Assembly (NCBI RefSeq): GCF_003944755.1
Contig: NZ_RWGU01000048.1
Coordinates: 225,001-289,000 of the forward strand
From: Rhodovulum robiginosum
GTDB lineage: Bacteria; Pseudomonadota; Alphaproteobacteria; Rhodobacterales; Rhodobacteraceae
Direction of reading: 5' to 3'
Length of the DNA stretch: 64,000 nt
The translations under genes and the position numbers were made by a program. Under the pieces are notes generated by a model. That model saw only the letters and a program-made list of their open reading frames with translations. It was not told the DNA's origin and did not search any database. This document shows positions 34,772-44,777 of the stretch, one piece after another (the first letter of the stretch is position 1; every line of letters starts with the position of its first letter).

Positions 34772-36210
34772 GCAAGAAGCCCCATCCGCTGACCCGCCTG
34801 ACCGCCGAGTACCTGCCGTTTGCGGACGCAGCCTCGGAGGGTTTCCCGCTGAAGGACCTGCTGCGGCTGTCGCTGTTCCAGGTTTCGGTCGGCATGGCGA
34901 CGGTCATGCTGTTGGGCACGCTCAACCGCGTCATGATTGTCGAGCTTTCGGTGCCGGCGATGGTGGTGGCCATCATGGTGGCGCTGCCGGTGCTGGTCGC
35001 GCCGTTCCGGGCGCTGATGGGGTTCAAGTCCGACACATACCGCTCGGCCATCGGCTGGAAGCGCGTGCCCTACATGTGGTTCGGCTCGCTCTGGCAGATG
35101 GGCGGGCTGGCGATCATGCCGTTTTCGCTGTTCATCCTGTCGGGCGACCAGACGCTCGGGCCCACATGGGCCGGCGAGGTACTGGCGGGTCTGGCCTTCC
35201 TCATGACCGGTCTTGGCATGCACATGACGCAGACGGCGGGACTTGCCCTCGCCTCGGACCGTGCGACGGACGAGACGCGGCCGCGGGTCGTGGCGCTGCT
35301 TTACGTGATGTTCCTGGTCGGCATGGGGGTTTCGGCGCTCATCATCGGCTGGCTGCTGCGCGATTTCTCGCAACTGCGGCTGATCCGCGTGGTGCAGGGC
35401 GCCGCGGTGGTCACCGTGGTGCTCAACGTCGTCGCGCTGTGGAAGCAAGAGCGGATGCGGCCGATGAGCAAGCAGGAGCGCGCCGCGCCGAAACCGCAAT
35501 TCGCCGATGCCTGGGCCGATTTCGCCAGCGGCGGGCAGGCCGGGCGCCTGTTGGCGGTTGTGGCCATCGGCACGCTGGGCTTCAACATGCAGGACATCCT
35601 GCTGGAACCCTATGGCGGTGAAATCCTCGGCCTGTCGGTCTCGTCGACGACGATGCTGACGGGTATGTGGGCCGCCGGCGCGCTCGTCGGCTTCGGCCTG
35701 GCCGCACGCTGGCTGTCGGCGGGGATGAGCGCCTACCGCATGGCCAGCCTCGGCATCCTCGCGGGCATCGTCGGTTTCTCCGCGGTGATCTTCGCGGGTC
35801 CGCTGGTCTCGGCGCCGGTCTTCTTTGCCGGCGCGGGCAGCATCGGCTTCGGCGGCGGTCTCTTCGCCGTGGCCACGCTCACTGCCGCGATGACCATGCC
35901 CGTCGGCGGTGCCGCCGGGCGCGGTCTGGCGCTGGGCGCCTGGGGCGCGGCCCAGGCCACCGCTGCGGGGCTGGCCACGGCCTTCGGCGGCACGCTGCGT
36001 GACGCTCTGAACCATATCGCGCTTTCGGGCGCGCTCGGCGAGGGGCTCAACACCCCCGCCACCGGCTATGCCGCGGTCTACAACATCGAGATCGCGCTTC
36101 TGTTCCTGACACTCATCGTCCTTGGGCCGCTTATGCGGCACAGGGGTATCCAACCCAATCCCAACAGGGAAACCTCGGCCAAGATCGGGCTGGCCGACCT
36201 TCCCACCTGA
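34768..36210 (+). CDS. lhaA: Light-harvesting 1 assembly protein LhaA
   Basis: A 480-residue polytopic membrane protein of the PucC/BCD family with about 12 helices. LhaA is needed for normal assembly of LH1 around the reaction centre. The start at 34768 overlaps the bchM stop by 4 bases. It is followed 17 bases later by puhA, as in Rhodobacter. It is longer than the related protein at 21477, with an extra N-terminal 40 residues. Confidence 0.95.
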   Translation: MSKKPHPLTRLTAEYLPFADAASEGFPLKDLLRLSLFQVSVGMATVMLLGTLNRVMIVELSVPAMVVAIMVALPVLVAPFRALMGFKSDTYRSAIGWKRVPYMWFGSLWQMGGLAIMPFSLFILSGDQTLGPTWAGEVLAGLAFLMTGLGMHMTQTAGLALASDRATDETRPRVVALLYVMFLVGMGVSALIIGWLLRDFSQLRLIRVVQGAAVVTVVLNVVALWKQERMRPMSKQERAAPKPQFADAWADFASGGQAGRLLAVVAIGTLGFNMQDILLEPYGGEILGLSVSSTTMLTGMWAAGALVGFGLAARWLSAGMSAYRMASLGILAGIVGFSAVIFAGPLVSAPVFFAGAGSIGFGGGLFAVATLTAAMTMPVGGAAGRGLALGAWGAAQATAAGLATAFGGTLRDALNHIALSGALGEGLNTPATGYAAVYNIEIALLFLTLIVLGPLMRHRGIQPNPNRETSAKIGLADLPT

Positions 36211-36227
36211 CCCGGAGGATCAAACCC

Positions 36228-37013
36228 ATGGTGGCAACCTTCTTTGGAAATTTCGACCTTGCCAGTCTGTCGATCTGGCTGTTCTGGCTATTCTTCGCGC
36301 TGCTGATCTTCTACCTGCAGCGCGCCAACATGCACGAGGGCTTCCCGCTCGAGGACGAGAACGGTAACCCCGCGCCCAACCAGGGCCTGTTCCCGCTGCC
36401 TGAGCAAAAGACCTTCAAGCTGCCCCACGGCCGCGGCGAAGTGACCGTGCCCAACGGCAATCGCGACCCGCGCGCCATCGAAGGCCTGGCAATGAAGCAG
36501 CTCAACGGTAGCGGCGGCTTCCCGTTCGATCCCACCGGCGACCCGTTCGCCGACGGTGTTGGACCGGCTGCCTGGTGCATGCGCGAGGACGAGCCCGAAC
36601 TTGACGGCAAGGGCCATCCCAAGATCCAGCCGATGGCGGTGCTCGACAGCTTCCACGTCTCGGCCGGGCGCGACCCGCGCGGCATGACGGTCGTCGCCGG
36701 TGACGGTGAGGCCGTGGGCAGCGTGGTCGACCTGTGGGTCGATGAGCCCGAGTCGATGATCCGTTACCTCGAGGTCGAACTCGACGCGGAGCATGGTGGC
36801 GGCAAACGCCTGCTGCCTCTGACCCTGGCCAGGGTCAGCTGGACCAAGCCGACGGTCAAGGTGCACTCGATCTATGGCAAGCACTTTGCCAACGTTCCCA
36901 CGACCAAGTCGCCGACCCAGGTGACCAAGCTCGAGGAAGAGAAGATCTGCGCCTACTACGCCGGCGGCAAGCTCTACGCCGACATCGAGGAGCGGCTCGA
37001 GTCGCAAATCTGA
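36228..37013 (+). CDS. puhA: Reaction centre H subunit
   Basis: A 261-residue protein with one N-terminal membrane helix (about residues 12-32, SIWLFWLFFALLIFYL) and a cytoplasmic beta-rich PRC-barrel domain. It caps PufL/PufM, shields the quinones and guides protons to QB. A GGAGG ribosome site precedes the ATG. Sequence and length are typical. Confidence 0.97.
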   Translation: MVATFFGNFDLASLSIWLFWLFFALLIFYLQRANMHEGFPLEDENGNPAPNQGLFPLPEQKTFKLPHGRGEVTVPNGNRDPRAIEGLAMKQLNGSGGFPFDPTGDPFADGVGPAAWCMREDEPELDGKGHPKIQPMAVLDSFHVSAGRDPRGMTVVAGDGEAVGSVVDLWVDEPESMIRYLEVELDAEHGGGKRLLPLTLARVSWTKPTVKVHSIYGKHFANVPTTKSPTQVTKLEEEKICAYYAGGKLYADIEERLESQI

Positions 37014-37023
37014 GGATAAGGAA

Positions 37024-37656
37024 ATGGCGCACGACGAATTCGAAGAATTCGAGCCCGTTCGCGGCCTGCCCGCGAAGCTCCCCGAGGGCGAGGAAATCCT
37101 CTGGCAGGGGGCGCCCGACTGGTGGGCGCTCGCCAAGGAGGGGCTCTCGCTTTACTGGGTGGCGGGGTATTTCGTCGTGCTCTTCCTCTGGCGGGCCGTG
37201 GTGGCGGCCGAAACCATGCCGGTTCCGACCGCCGTGGCCTCGGCCTCGATCTTCCTGCTTATGGGGGTGGCGGGCTGCGGGTTGCTGATGCTGATGGCCT
37301 TTTTGCAGGCGCGGGCCGCGGTCTACACGGTGACCAACAAGCGGGTCGTGCTGCGCATCGGCGCGGCGCTCTCGATGACGCTGAACCTTCCCTATACCTG
37401 GATCGGCAACGCCAACCTGGCCTTGCGGAAATCCGGCACCGGCACCATCGCCTTCGAACTGATGGGAACGCACCGGTTTTCCTACCTGATGTGCTGGCCT
37501 CATGTCCGTCCCTGGCGGATGGCCCGTACGGAACCCGCGTTTCGCTGCATCCCTGACGCGGCGATGGTCGCCAAGATCATCGCCGGCGCAGCGGAAACGC
37601 GGGTTGCCGAACCCAAGATCGCCCGCGTCAAAGATGACGCGGTCGCAGCGGAGTAA
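37024..37656 (+). CDS. puhB: Photosynthetic complex assembly protein PuhB
   Basis: A 210-residue membrane protein with a bacterial PH-like segment (EEILWQGAPDWW at about 23-34) and about two to three hydrophobic helices. Known PuhB proteins help assemble the reaction centre and LH1. It lies 10 bases after puhA and 3 bases before puhC. Confidence 0.93.
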   Translation: MAHDEFEEFEPVRGLPAKLPEGEEILWQGAPDWWALAKEGLSLYWVAGYFVVLFLWRAVVAAETMPVPTAVASASIFLLMGVAGCGLLMLMAFLQARAAVYTVTNKRVVLRIGAALSMTLNLPYTWIGNANLALRKSGTGTIAFELMGTHRFSYLMCWPHVRPWRMARTEPAFRCIPDAAMVAKIIAGAAETRVAEPKIARVKDDAVAAE

Positions 37657-37659
37657 CCC

Positions 37660-38142
37660 ATGAAAGATCCGAAAAAACCCGTCCGCGGGCACCACCACGA
37701 TGACGAGGAAATGATCCCGCCGGTGCTGCTCAAGGCGGTTTTCGCCCTGGTGCTCTGCTCGCTTCTGATCGTGGCCTATGCCAGGATCACCGACAGGCCG
37801 CTTTCCGCCAATCCCGACGACAGCGTGGGGATCGACAAGGAACGGCCCATCGTGCTGCAAGGCTCGATGTCCGGCTCGGCCACGGTGCTGACTCCGGAAG
37901 GCGAAATCATCGCCGAATACGCGGAAGACGAAGGCGGCTTTGTCGCCGGCGTCTGGCGGGTGCTGCAACGGGAGCGCAAGAAACACGGCGCCCCGCTCGA
38001 CGCCCCAATCCGGCTGGTCCGCTTCAAGGACGGCCGGCTCTCTTTGCGCGACGATGCCACCGGCTGGCGCGCAGAGCTCATCGGCTTTGGTGCCGATAAC
38101 GCGGCAGTTTTCGCGCGACTGCTGGACGACGTCGAGGGGTAA
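37660..38142 (+). CDS. puhC: Photosynthetic complex assembly protein PuhC
   Basis: A 160-residue protein with a short His/Asp-rich N-terminus, one membrane helix (about 23-42) and a periplasmic domain. PuhC is required for efficient reaction centre-LH1 assembly in R. capsulatus. Identification rests on position and the TM-plus-periplasm layout typical of the family. Confidence 0.9.
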   Translation: MKDPKKPVRGHHHDDEEMIPPVLLKAVFALVLCSLLIVAYARITDRPLSANPDDSVGIDKERPIVLQGSMSGSATVLTPEGEIIAEYAEDEGGFVAGVWRVLQRERKKHGAPLDAPIRLVRFKDGRLSLRDDATGWRAELIGFGADNAAVFARLLDDVEG

Positions 38143-38182
38143 CGGAACATGCCCCTCACCACAAAAAACAGGGAACCGAGAA

Positions 38183-38479
38183 ATGGGACTATTTACCCGA
38201 GAAAAGGAGACTGCGCCCTGCACGGTTGAAGTCTCTCACAAGTTCGAAAGCCTTCACGCGCATGTACGCTTCAACAACGGGGCAGTCGTCTATCCGGGCG
38301 ACGAGGTGCAGGTGCACGGCCCCGAGATCATGGCCCCCTACGGCGAGGTGGTGAGCGAGGACCGCACGGCGACGATCATGCGCGCCAGCGCGTTGGAACG
38401 TCTCTGGACGCGCATGACCGGCGATTTCGAGGTCATGGAGCTCTGTGAGTTCTCCTTCTCCGAGGAGGCCACGCTATGA
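38183..38479 (+). CDS. Small conserved-type photosynthesis-cluster protein between puhC and acsF
   Basis: A 98-residue soluble protein, acidic and beta-rich, with NGAVVYPGDEVQVHGPEI in the middle and two cysteines. No signal peptide or membrane helix is seen. The ATG at 38183 follows GGGAACCGAG, and the stop overlaps acsF by 4 bases, so it is coupled to the cyclase gene. I do not recognise a named family; position suggests a role in cyclase function or complex assembly, which is inference. Confidence 0.8.
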   Translation: MGLFTREKETAPCTVEVSHKFESLHAHVRFNNGAVVYPGDEVQVHGPEIMAPYGEVVSEDRTATIMRASALERLWTRMTGDFEVMELCEFSFSEEATL

Positions 38480-39591
38480 ACGTCCATACCGCAGATGCGA
38501 CCACCGTCGAAGAGGGTCTCGCGATCCAGGAGAGCCAGGCCGTTCTCGACAGCGAAACCGCCACCGCCGTGGCGATGCAGGACACCCTGCTGACGCCGCG
38601 CTTCTACACCACCGATTTCGAAGAGCTCGACTCGATCGACGTCTCCCCCGTGCGCACCGACTGGGACGCGCTGATCGCCGAGATGAAGGCCGACCCCAAC
38701 AAGGGCCACTTCAAGAAGGACGAGAACTGGGACACGGTCGACTGGGACGGTATGGAGCCGGCCCTGAAGAAAGAGTTCATCGACTTTCTCATCAGCTCGT
38801 GCACGGCCGAGTTTTCGGGCTGCGTGCTGTACAAGGAGATGAAACGCCGCGGCGCGAACAAGGACGTCACCGAGCTGTTCCAGCTCATGGCCCGCGACGA
38901 GGCACGCCATGCAGGGTTTATCAATGACGCGCTGCGCGAGGCCGGGATCGCGGTGAACCTGGGATTTCTGACCCAGAAGAAGAAATACACCTACTTCCGG
39001 CCCAAGTTCATCTACTACGCCACCTACCTGTCGGAAAAGATCGGCTATGCCCGGTACATCACGATTTTCCGGCACCTTCAGGAAAATCCCGAAAGACGCT
39101 TTCACCCGATCTTCAAGTGGTTCGAGGAGTGGTGCAACGACGAGTTCCGCCATGGCGAGGCCTTCGCGCTATTGATGAAGACCGACCCCAGGCTGACCTC
39201 GGGCGGCAACGTGCTGTGGATCAAGTTCTTCCTGACGGCGGTGTTCGCAACGATGCATGTGCGCGACCACCAGCGGCCGGCCTTTCACGAGGCGCTGGGC
39301 GTCGACACCGACTGGTACGGGCACGAGGTGTTCCGCAAGACCTCGGACCTGTCGAAGCAGATCTTCCCGATCACGCTGGACATCGACCACCCGCGCTGGG
39401 CGAAAGGGCTGAAGATGCTGCAGCGCGCCAGCGCCGACATGGACGCGGCCAAGCGCAAGGGCGGGCTGGGCGGCAAGCTGGCCGAGGCCTCGGCCGGCGC
39501 CCGGGCGGCGACGGCGTTTGCCATGCTCTACACCATCCCCGCCAAGCGCCATGAGGTGCCTGCCTCGACGCGTCTGGAGCCCGTCTACTGA
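38476..39591 (+). CDS. acsF: Aerobic Mg-protoporphyrin IX monomethyl ester oxidative cyclase
   Basis: A 371-residue diiron enzyme that uses O2 to close the fifth ring of chlorophyll intermediates. The iron-binding motifs ARDEARHAGF (near residue 138) and CNDEFRHGEAF (near 222) are intact. No anaerobic cyclase gene bchE is present in the window, so this step depends on oxygen unless bchE is elsewhere. It overlaps the small gene upstream and puhE downstream (1 base). Confidence 0.97.
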   Translation: MNVHTADATTVEEGLAIQESQAVLDSETATAVAMQDTLLTPRFYTTDFEELDSIDVSPVRTDWDALIAEMKADPNKGHFKKDENWDTVDWDGMEPALKKEFIDFLISSCTAEFSGCVLYKEMKRRGANKDVTELFQLMARDEARHAGFINDALREAGIAVNLGFLTQKKKYTYFRPKFIYYATYLSEKIGYARYITIFRHLQENPERRFHPIFKWFEEWCNDEFRHGEAFALLMKTDPRLTSGGNVLWIKFFLTAVFATMHVRDHQRPAFHEALGVDTDWYGHEVFRKTSDLSKQIFPITLDIDHPRWAKGLKMLQRASADMDAAKRKGGLGGKLAEASAGARAATAFAMLYTIPAKRHEVPASTRLEPVY

Positions 39592-40409
39592 TGGGCGCGA
39601 CCTGGGTCGCCGCGCTCTTGGCGCTGTTTATCTGGTGGTTCTCCACCGGGGCGATCCTGGTCATCGTCCGCCGCGCGGAACACCGCGGGCGGACGGCCCA
39701 CCAGCGGGCCGCGCTCTTTACCCTGCCGGTGCTGGCCTTCGCCATCGCCGCCTTCGAGGTGACGCGGCACATGGAAACCGTCACCGCCTCTTACGGCGCC
39801 TTCCTGGCGGCCATCGGCATCTGGGGCTGGATCGAACTGGCCTTCCTGACCGGGGTGATCACCGGGCCGAACCGGCACCATTGCGACGACGAGGTGACGG
39901 GCTGGGAAAGGTTCGTGCGCGCCTACGGCACCATCGCCTATCACGAGACGCTCTTGGTGATCGTCGTCTTCGCCATGGTACTGACCAGCCAGGACGCGCC
40001 GAACACGGTCGGCCTGTGGACGTTCATCGTCCTGTTCTTCGCGCGCATCTCTGCCAAGCTGAACCTCTTTCTCGGCGTGCCCAAGATCAACACCGAGTTC
40101 CTGCCGACACCGCTGGCCCACCTGCCCAGCCATTTCCGCATCTCGAAGATGAACTGGATGTTCCCGATTTCGGTCTCGGCGCTCAGCTTTGCTGTCTATT
40201 GCTGGCTGGAACGCTTGATGGTCACCGCCGCGCCCCATGAACAGGTCGGGTTTGCCCTGCTATCGGCGCTGACGGCGCTGGCGCTGCTGGAGCACTGGCT
40301 GATGGTGCTGCCGCTGCCCGACGAGAAACTCTGGCGGTGGATGCTGCCGGCCCGCAAGACCAAGGAAAAGACAACCAAGATGACAGGGGGAGACGCCCAT
40401 GGATTTTGA
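39591..40409 (+). CDS. puhE: Photosynthetic complex assembly protein PuhE
   Basis: A 272-residue membrane protein with about seven hydrophobic helices. It begins [17 protein letters not shown]-like and is typical of PuhE (DUF3623). In R. capsulatus PuhE modulates bacteriochlorophyll production. Its end overlaps hemA by 11 bases. Confidence 0.93.
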   Translation: MGATWVAALLALFIWWFSTGAILVIVRRAEHRGRTAHQRAALFTLPVLAFAIAAFEVTRHMETVTASYGAFLAAIGIWGWIELAFLTGVITGPNRHHCDDEVTGWERFVRAYGTIAYHETLLVIVVFAMVLTSQDAPNTVGLWTFIVLFFARISAKLNLFLGVPKINTEFLPTPLAHLPSHFRISKMNWMFPISVSALSFAVYCWLERLMVTAAPHEQVGFALLSALTALALLEHWLMVLPLPDEKLWRWMLPARKTKEKTTKMTGGDAHGF

Positions 40410-41613
40410 AGCTGCGTTCCAGGGACAGCTCGACGCGCTCAAGCAAGAGGGAAACTACCGGATTTTCGCCAATCTGGAGCGCCAGTGCGGCGCGTTTCCC
40501 CGCGCCAAGAACCGCGACGACGAAGACGACCGCGAGGTGACCGTCTGGTGCTCGAACGACTATCTCGGCATGGGCCAGCACCCCGAGGTGACGCGCGCCA
40601 TGGTCGAGACGGTGGAACGCTGCGGCGCCGGCGCCGGCGGGACGCGCAACATTTCGGGCACCAACCACCACCACCTGTTGCTGGAGCGCGAACTGGCCGA
40701 GCTGCACGGCAAGGAGGCGGCGCTTCTGTTCACCTCGGGCTACGTGTCGAACTGGGCCGCGCTCTCGACCCTGGGCAGCCGGCTGCCCAACGCGGTGATC
40801 CTGTCGGATGCGCAGAACCACGCCAGCATGATCGAGGGCATCCGCCATTCCCGCGCCGACAAGGTGATATGGAACCACAACGACCCCGAGGATCTGGATC
40901 GCAAGCTCGCCGCGGTCGGCCCGGACCGGCCCAAGATCGTGGCGTTCGAATCCGTCTACTCGATGGACGGCGATATCTGCCCGATGGCCGAGATCGTAGA
41001 GGTCGCCGAAAAGCATGGCGCGATGACCTATCTCGACGAGGTCCACGCGGTCGGCCTTTACGGCGCCCGCGGCGGCGGGATCTCCGAGCAGGAGGGGCTG
41101 GCCGACCGGATCACGCTGATCGAGGGCACGCTGGGCAAGGCGTTCGGTGTGGTCGGCGGCTACATCACCGGCTCGGCCGCGCTCTGCGATTTCATTCGCT
41201 CCTTCGCCAGCGGGTTCATCTTCACAACCGCGCTTCCCCCCGCGGTCGCGGCGGCGGCCACCGCCTCGATCCGGCATCTAAAGCTCAGCGACTGGGAGCG
41301 GCAGAAACAGCGGCGCAACGTGGCGCGCCTGCGCGCGCGTCTCGATGCCGAGGGCATCCCGCATCTGCCCAACCCCAGCCACATCATCCCGGTCATGATC
41401 AAGGACCCGGTGAAATGCCGGATGATCAGCGACATCCTGATGGAAGAGTGGGGCATCTACGTGCAGCCGATCAACTACCCCACCGTGCCCAAAGGCACCG
41501 AGCGGCTGCGCATCACACCCTCGCCGCTGCACACCGAGGCCGATATCGACCATCTGGTCGCGGCGCTGTCCACGCTCTGGCAGCAGTGTGCCATTTCACA
41601 TGCAGTCGCCTGA
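40399..41613 (+). CDS. hemA: 5-Aminolevulinate synthase
   Basis: A 404-residue PLP enzyme that condenses glycine and succinyl-CoA to 5-aminolevulinate, the start of tetrapyrrole synthesis in alphaproteobacteria. The PLP lysine is Lys247 in EGTLGKAFG, and the glycine-rich [12 protein letters not shown] loop is near residue 76. Placing it in the photosynthesis cluster ties precursor supply to pigment synthesis. A second copy elsewhere is possible, as in R. sphaeroides (hemT). Confidence 0.97.
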   Translation: MDFEAAFQGQLDALKQEGNYRIFANLERQCGAFPRAKNRDDEDDREVTVWCSNDYLGMGQHPEVTRAMVETVERCGAGAGGTRNISGTNHHHLLLERELAELHGKEAALLFTSGYVSNWAALSTLGSRLPNAVILSDAQNHASMIEGIRHSRADKVIWNHNDPEDLDRKLAAVGPDRPKIVAFESVYSMDGDICPMAEIVEVAEKHGAMTYLDEVHAVGLYGARGGGISEQEGLADRITLIEGTLGKAFGVVGGYITGSAALCDFIRSFASGFIFTTALPPAVAAAATASIRHLKLSDWERQKQRRNVARLRARLDAEGIPHLPNPSHIIPVMIKDPVKCRMISDILMEEWGIYVQPINYPTVPKGTERLRITPSPLHTEADIDHLVAALSTLWQQCAISHAVA

Positions 41614-41693
41614 ATTTGTCGTGTGAAGCGATTGACGCCGACCGGCCGGCGCTACATGGTACCCGCGGTTGTTTTGAAGTCAGGGAGAGACGC

Positions 41694-42146
41694 ATGAAAA
41701 TGAACCTGGTGCTGGCCGCCGCGATGAGCCTTGCCGCCGCCGCTCCCGTCTTGGCCGAGAGCCATGGCGGCATGGTCGAGGCGTCGGGCGACGCCGCTGC
41801 CGGCGAGAAAGCCTTCCGTCAATGCATCGCCTGCCACGTCGTCGAGAACGACGAGGGCGAAACGCTGGCCGGCCGCGCCGCCAAGGTCGGACCCAACCTT
41901 TATGGCGTCGCCGGGCGCCAGGCCGGTCATATCGAAGGTTTCCGTTACTCCAAGTCGATGGAAGAAGCGGGAGAAGAGGGCCTGGTCTGGACCGAGGAAG
42001 AGTTCGTCAGCTACGTGCAGGACCCGACCTCCTACCTGCGCGAGTATCTGGATGATGCCAAGGCCCGCGGTGCGATGACCCACAAGGTCCGCAAGGAGCA
42101 GGAAGCGATCGACGTCTACGCCTATCTTGCAGACCTCGCCAAGTAA
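41694..42146 (+). CDS. cycA: Cytochrome c2
   Basis: A 150-residue periplasmic cytochrome. A cleavable signal peptide (about residues 1-21, ending VLAES) is followed by the haem motif CIACH and a later Met in ARGAMTHKV as likely axial ligand. It carries electrons from the cytochrome bc1 complex to the reaction centre. The ATG at 41694 follows AGGGAGAGA. A separate promoter in the 80-base gap after hemA is possible (TTGACG at 41632-41637) but weak. Confidence 0.95.
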   Translation: MKMNLVLAAAMSLAAAAPVLAESHGGMVEASGDAAAGEKAFRQCIACHVVENDEGETLAGRAAKVGPNLYGVAGRQAGHIEGFRYSKSMEEAGEEGLVWTEEEFVSYVQDPTSYLREYLDDAKARGAMTHKVRKEQEAIDVYAYLADLAK

Positions 42147-42168
42147 TCGCTTTTCGGTATGACGAAAG

Positions 42169-42195
42169 GGCCGCCGGTTTTTCGGCGGCCTTTTT
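42169..42195 (+). terminator. Terminator after cycA
   Basis: An 8-bp GC stem (42169-42176 with 42183-42190) is followed by five T residues. It ends the long rightward series and may also serve the leftward bchO end, since A residues precede it. Confidence 0.88.
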
Positions 42196-42205
42196 GGTTT
42201 TCGGC

Positions 42206-43075
42206 TCAGCGCGGGATGTGGCGATCGAGAAACGCCATGATCGGCTCGGTCACCGGGCCGGGGGCCTCTTCGTGCGCAAGATGCCCGAGTTCGGGAAACT
42301 CGGCCAGTTCGGCCCTGGGCATCCGCTCGGCCGCGCGCCGTGCCTCGCGGGGCGGGACGGCGTGGTCGCGCGCGCCGGTGATAAAGAGACAGGGCGTGTC
42401 GATGTCCGGCAATTCGGCCTGCAGCCCGTCCAGCGTCCATTGCGCCATCATGGTCAGCGCCGCGTCCACATGGTGGCGGTCCGAGATCAGCCGATGATAA
42501 AGCGCCAGCCCCTCGGGGCTGAGTTCGCTGCCGGTCGAGCCGATGAGCGCGCGCACGCTGGCCTCCGACGCGGTGAACCGGGCGAACATGGAGGCGGTGA
42601 ACGGGTTGAGCGACAGCATCCGCGCCGTCATCGGGAAAAGCCACCCGGCCATGCCGGCGAAATTGGCCAGCGCCGCGTTGATGCCGACGATGGCCCGCGG
42701 CGGCTGGGGCAGGTGCCTGACCATGCGCAGCGCGATGGCCGCGCCCGCGGAATGGCCGACGATGGCCTCTGGCGTCAGCCCCTCGCTGGCCATCAGCGCG
42801 GCGATGTCCGCGCTCATCGGATCCAGCCCGCAGCGTTGCCGCGCGCCCATCTTGGTAAAGCCCTGTCCGGGCAGGTCGAGCGCGACCACCCTGTACCGCT
42901 CTGCCAGGATCGGCAGCACGTCGCGCCAGCTGTGGGTCGCGCCCCCGGTGCCGTGCAGCAGCAGAACCAACGGGCCCTCGCCGGCCTCTTGCACATGCCA
43001 GTAGTGGGGCCGGTGGCGCACGAAACGCGAATACTGGCGGTTGGGCCAGTCCGCGCCGTCGCGCCGCCAGTCCAT
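42206..43075 (-). CDS. bchO: BchO, putative alpha/beta hydrolase of Mg-chelatase operon
   Basis: A 289-residue alpha/beta-hydrolase fold protein. The nucleophile elbow is VGHSAGAA and the oxyanion region is LLHGTGGATHSW; a final His appears in LGHLAHEE. BchO is always linked to bchID in purple bacteria, but its exact substrate is unknown. The start at 43075 lies 4 bases after the bchD stop; upstream extension overlaps bchD and is unlikely. Confidence 0.92.
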   Translation of the reverse strand: MDWRRDGADWPNRQYSRFVRHRPHYWHVQEAGEGPLVLLLHGTGGATHSWRDVLPILAERYRVVALDLPGQGFTKMGARQRCGLDPMSADIAALMASEGLTPEAIVGHSAGAAIALRMVRHLPQPPRAIVGINAALANFAGMAGWLFPMTARMLSLNPFTASMFARFTASEASVRALIGSTGSELSPEGLALYHRLISDRHHVDAALTMMAQWTLDGLQAELPDIDTPCLFITGARDHAVPPREARRAAERMPRAELAEFPELGHLAHEEAPGPVTEPIMAFLDRHIPR

Positions 43076-43079
43076 CGGC

Positions 43080-44777
43080 TCAGGCGTCCAGAACCGCCGA
43101 AACCGCCGAGGACAGGCGGTTGGCATCGGCACGGGGCAGGGGAATGTACGGCGCGCCCATCGCATCGGCCAGCACCTTGAGGCTGCGCTCGGGACGCATC
43201 CCCATGTCGATCACCATGCCGGGCAGGTTGTTCAGCCGCAGCGCCTGGGCCATGCGCGTGGCGTCTTCGGCGGCGATGGCCCGGTTGGCGGTGCCCTCAA
43301 GCGTGATGTTGGCCCGCCCGTCGGTCAACAGCGCCACGGTGGGCGTCATGCCCCGCCCCGACGCGGTGGTCGCCACCTCCAGCGCCAGCCGCAGCCCCGC
43401 GGCCAGCGGCGTGCCGCCGCCGCCGGGCAGCGCGGCCAGCCTCCGTTTCGTCTGTACCAGCGACCGGGTGGGCGGCAGCAGCAGCTCGGCCCCCTCGCCG
43501 CGAAAGGCCACCAGGGCCACGTGGTCGCGCCGGGCGTAGGCCTCGGCCAGCAGCAGCTCGACTGCGCCCTTGGCCTCGGCCAGGCGCGTCATCGCGGCCG
43601 AGCCCGAGGCATCGACCACGAAGATCAGCAAACGGTCGCTCTTTTCCTCGTAGCGTTTCACGCGGATGTCGTCGGTGCGGATATGCAGCTTGCGCTCGAT
43701 CAGCGAGTCGCGGCGGCGGATGGTCTGCCACGGCGCGGCGGCGCGGAGCGTCGAGATGATGTCGACGCGGGTCTGCCCGTCGATCCGGCCCCGGCGCGAC
43801 GGGATCGGCCGGCCGCGCCGGTTGCCCTTGCGCTTGGCGCCTGCGCCCGCGCCGCCCTGGCCACGCTGGGCCTTGCCGGCGGCAAGCTGGGCCAGCAGGT
43901 CGGCGGGCAGCGCGGCCTGGGCGGCCTCCAGCAGGATGTCCTGCAGCGGCAGGTCGTCGAGCGATTGCTCGCCCTCGTCGCCACCGTCGGGGTCGTCCTG
44001 CGGGTCCTCGGGCGGGGGCGGGGTGTCGTCCTCAGGCGGCTCTTCGGGCTCGGGCTCGGGGAACTGGGTGGCGCGAGGTGCGAGCACCAGCTCGACCGCG
44101 GCGGCCACGTCGTCGGTCTCGACCTCGCTCTGCCCGGCCAGCGCGGCCAGCGCCTTGGACATGCGCAGCGCCAGCATGGGTGCGCGCAGACTGTCGATGC
44201 CCAGCCGAACGGCCACGATGGTGAGGTCTTCCAGGATGCCCGGCGCGGCGCGCACCGCCGCCAGCCGTGCCCGCGCGGCGGCCAGCCCCTCGGGGTCCAG
44301 CTCCAGCGGATCGGTCTCGCCCCAAGGCAGCGCGTCGAGGTCGACATGCACGCCCAGCCGGTCATTCAGCGCCACCGGCAGCGCCTCGTCGGGCTCGGCG
44401 CCTTCGTCGAGCGCGACCAGGCAATGGCCGATATTCTGGTCGAGCGCCCCGGCCAGCCGCGCGGCGAGGCCCGGCGTCGCGCGCTCGGCCATTGGCAGCA
44501 CCAGGAGCGCGGGCTTGGCCAGGATGCCGGCCCGTTCCACCACCTTGCCGGAGGCCAGCGTCGCGGCCAGGTCGATGCCGCCGAAAAGCTGTTCGTCGCC
44601 GATCGAGGGGTGCAGCCGGCGCTGGGGCAGGGGGATGACCGACAGCCCCGCGACAACGCGGTCGCGCACCGGGCCGGACCGGGCGCGCAGCCACATGCCG
44701 CCCAGGCCAGCGGGATCGACGGCCAGCGCAGCCAGCGCCGTCTCCACCCGTTCCCAAGGCGACATCGGCGTTGTCAC
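43080..44777 (-). CDS. bchD: Magnesium chelatase subunit D
   Basis: A protein of about 565 residues. It has an N-terminal AAA-like part without a good Walker A, an acidic Pro/Glu-rich linker (about 245-285), and a C-terminal von Willebrand A domain with the MIDAS motif VVDASGSAA. It forms the ATP-driven complex with BchI that works with BchH. The GTG at 44777 overlaps the bchI stop (GTGA) and is preferred; an ATG four codons later is possible. Confidence 0.95.
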   Translation of the reverse strand: MTTPMSPWERVETALAALAVDPAGLGGMWLRARSGPVRDRVVAGLSVIPLPQRRLHPSIGDEQLFGGIDLAATLASGKVVERAGILAKPALLVLPMAERATPGLAARLAGALDQNIGHCLVALDEGAEPDEALPVALNDRLGVHVDLDALPWGETDPLELDPEGLAAARARLAAVRAAPGILEDLTIVAVRLGIDSLRAPMLALRMSKALAALAGQSEVETDDVAAAVELVLAPRATQFPEPEPEEPPEDDTPPPPEDPQDDPDGGDEGEQSLDDLPLQDILLEAAQAALPADLLAQLAAGKAQRGQGGAGAGAKRKGNRRGRPIPSRRGRIDGQTRVDIISTLRAAAPWQTIRRRDSLIERKLHIRTDDIRVKRYEEKSDRLLIFVVDASGSAAMTRLAEAKGAVELLLAEAYARRDHVALVAFRGEGAELLLPPTRSLVQTKRRLAALPGGGGTPLAAGLRLALEVATTASGRGMTPTVALLTDGRANITLEGTANRAIAAEDATRMAQALRLNNLPGMVIDMGMRPERSLKVLADAMGAPYIPLPRADANRLSSAVSAVLDA

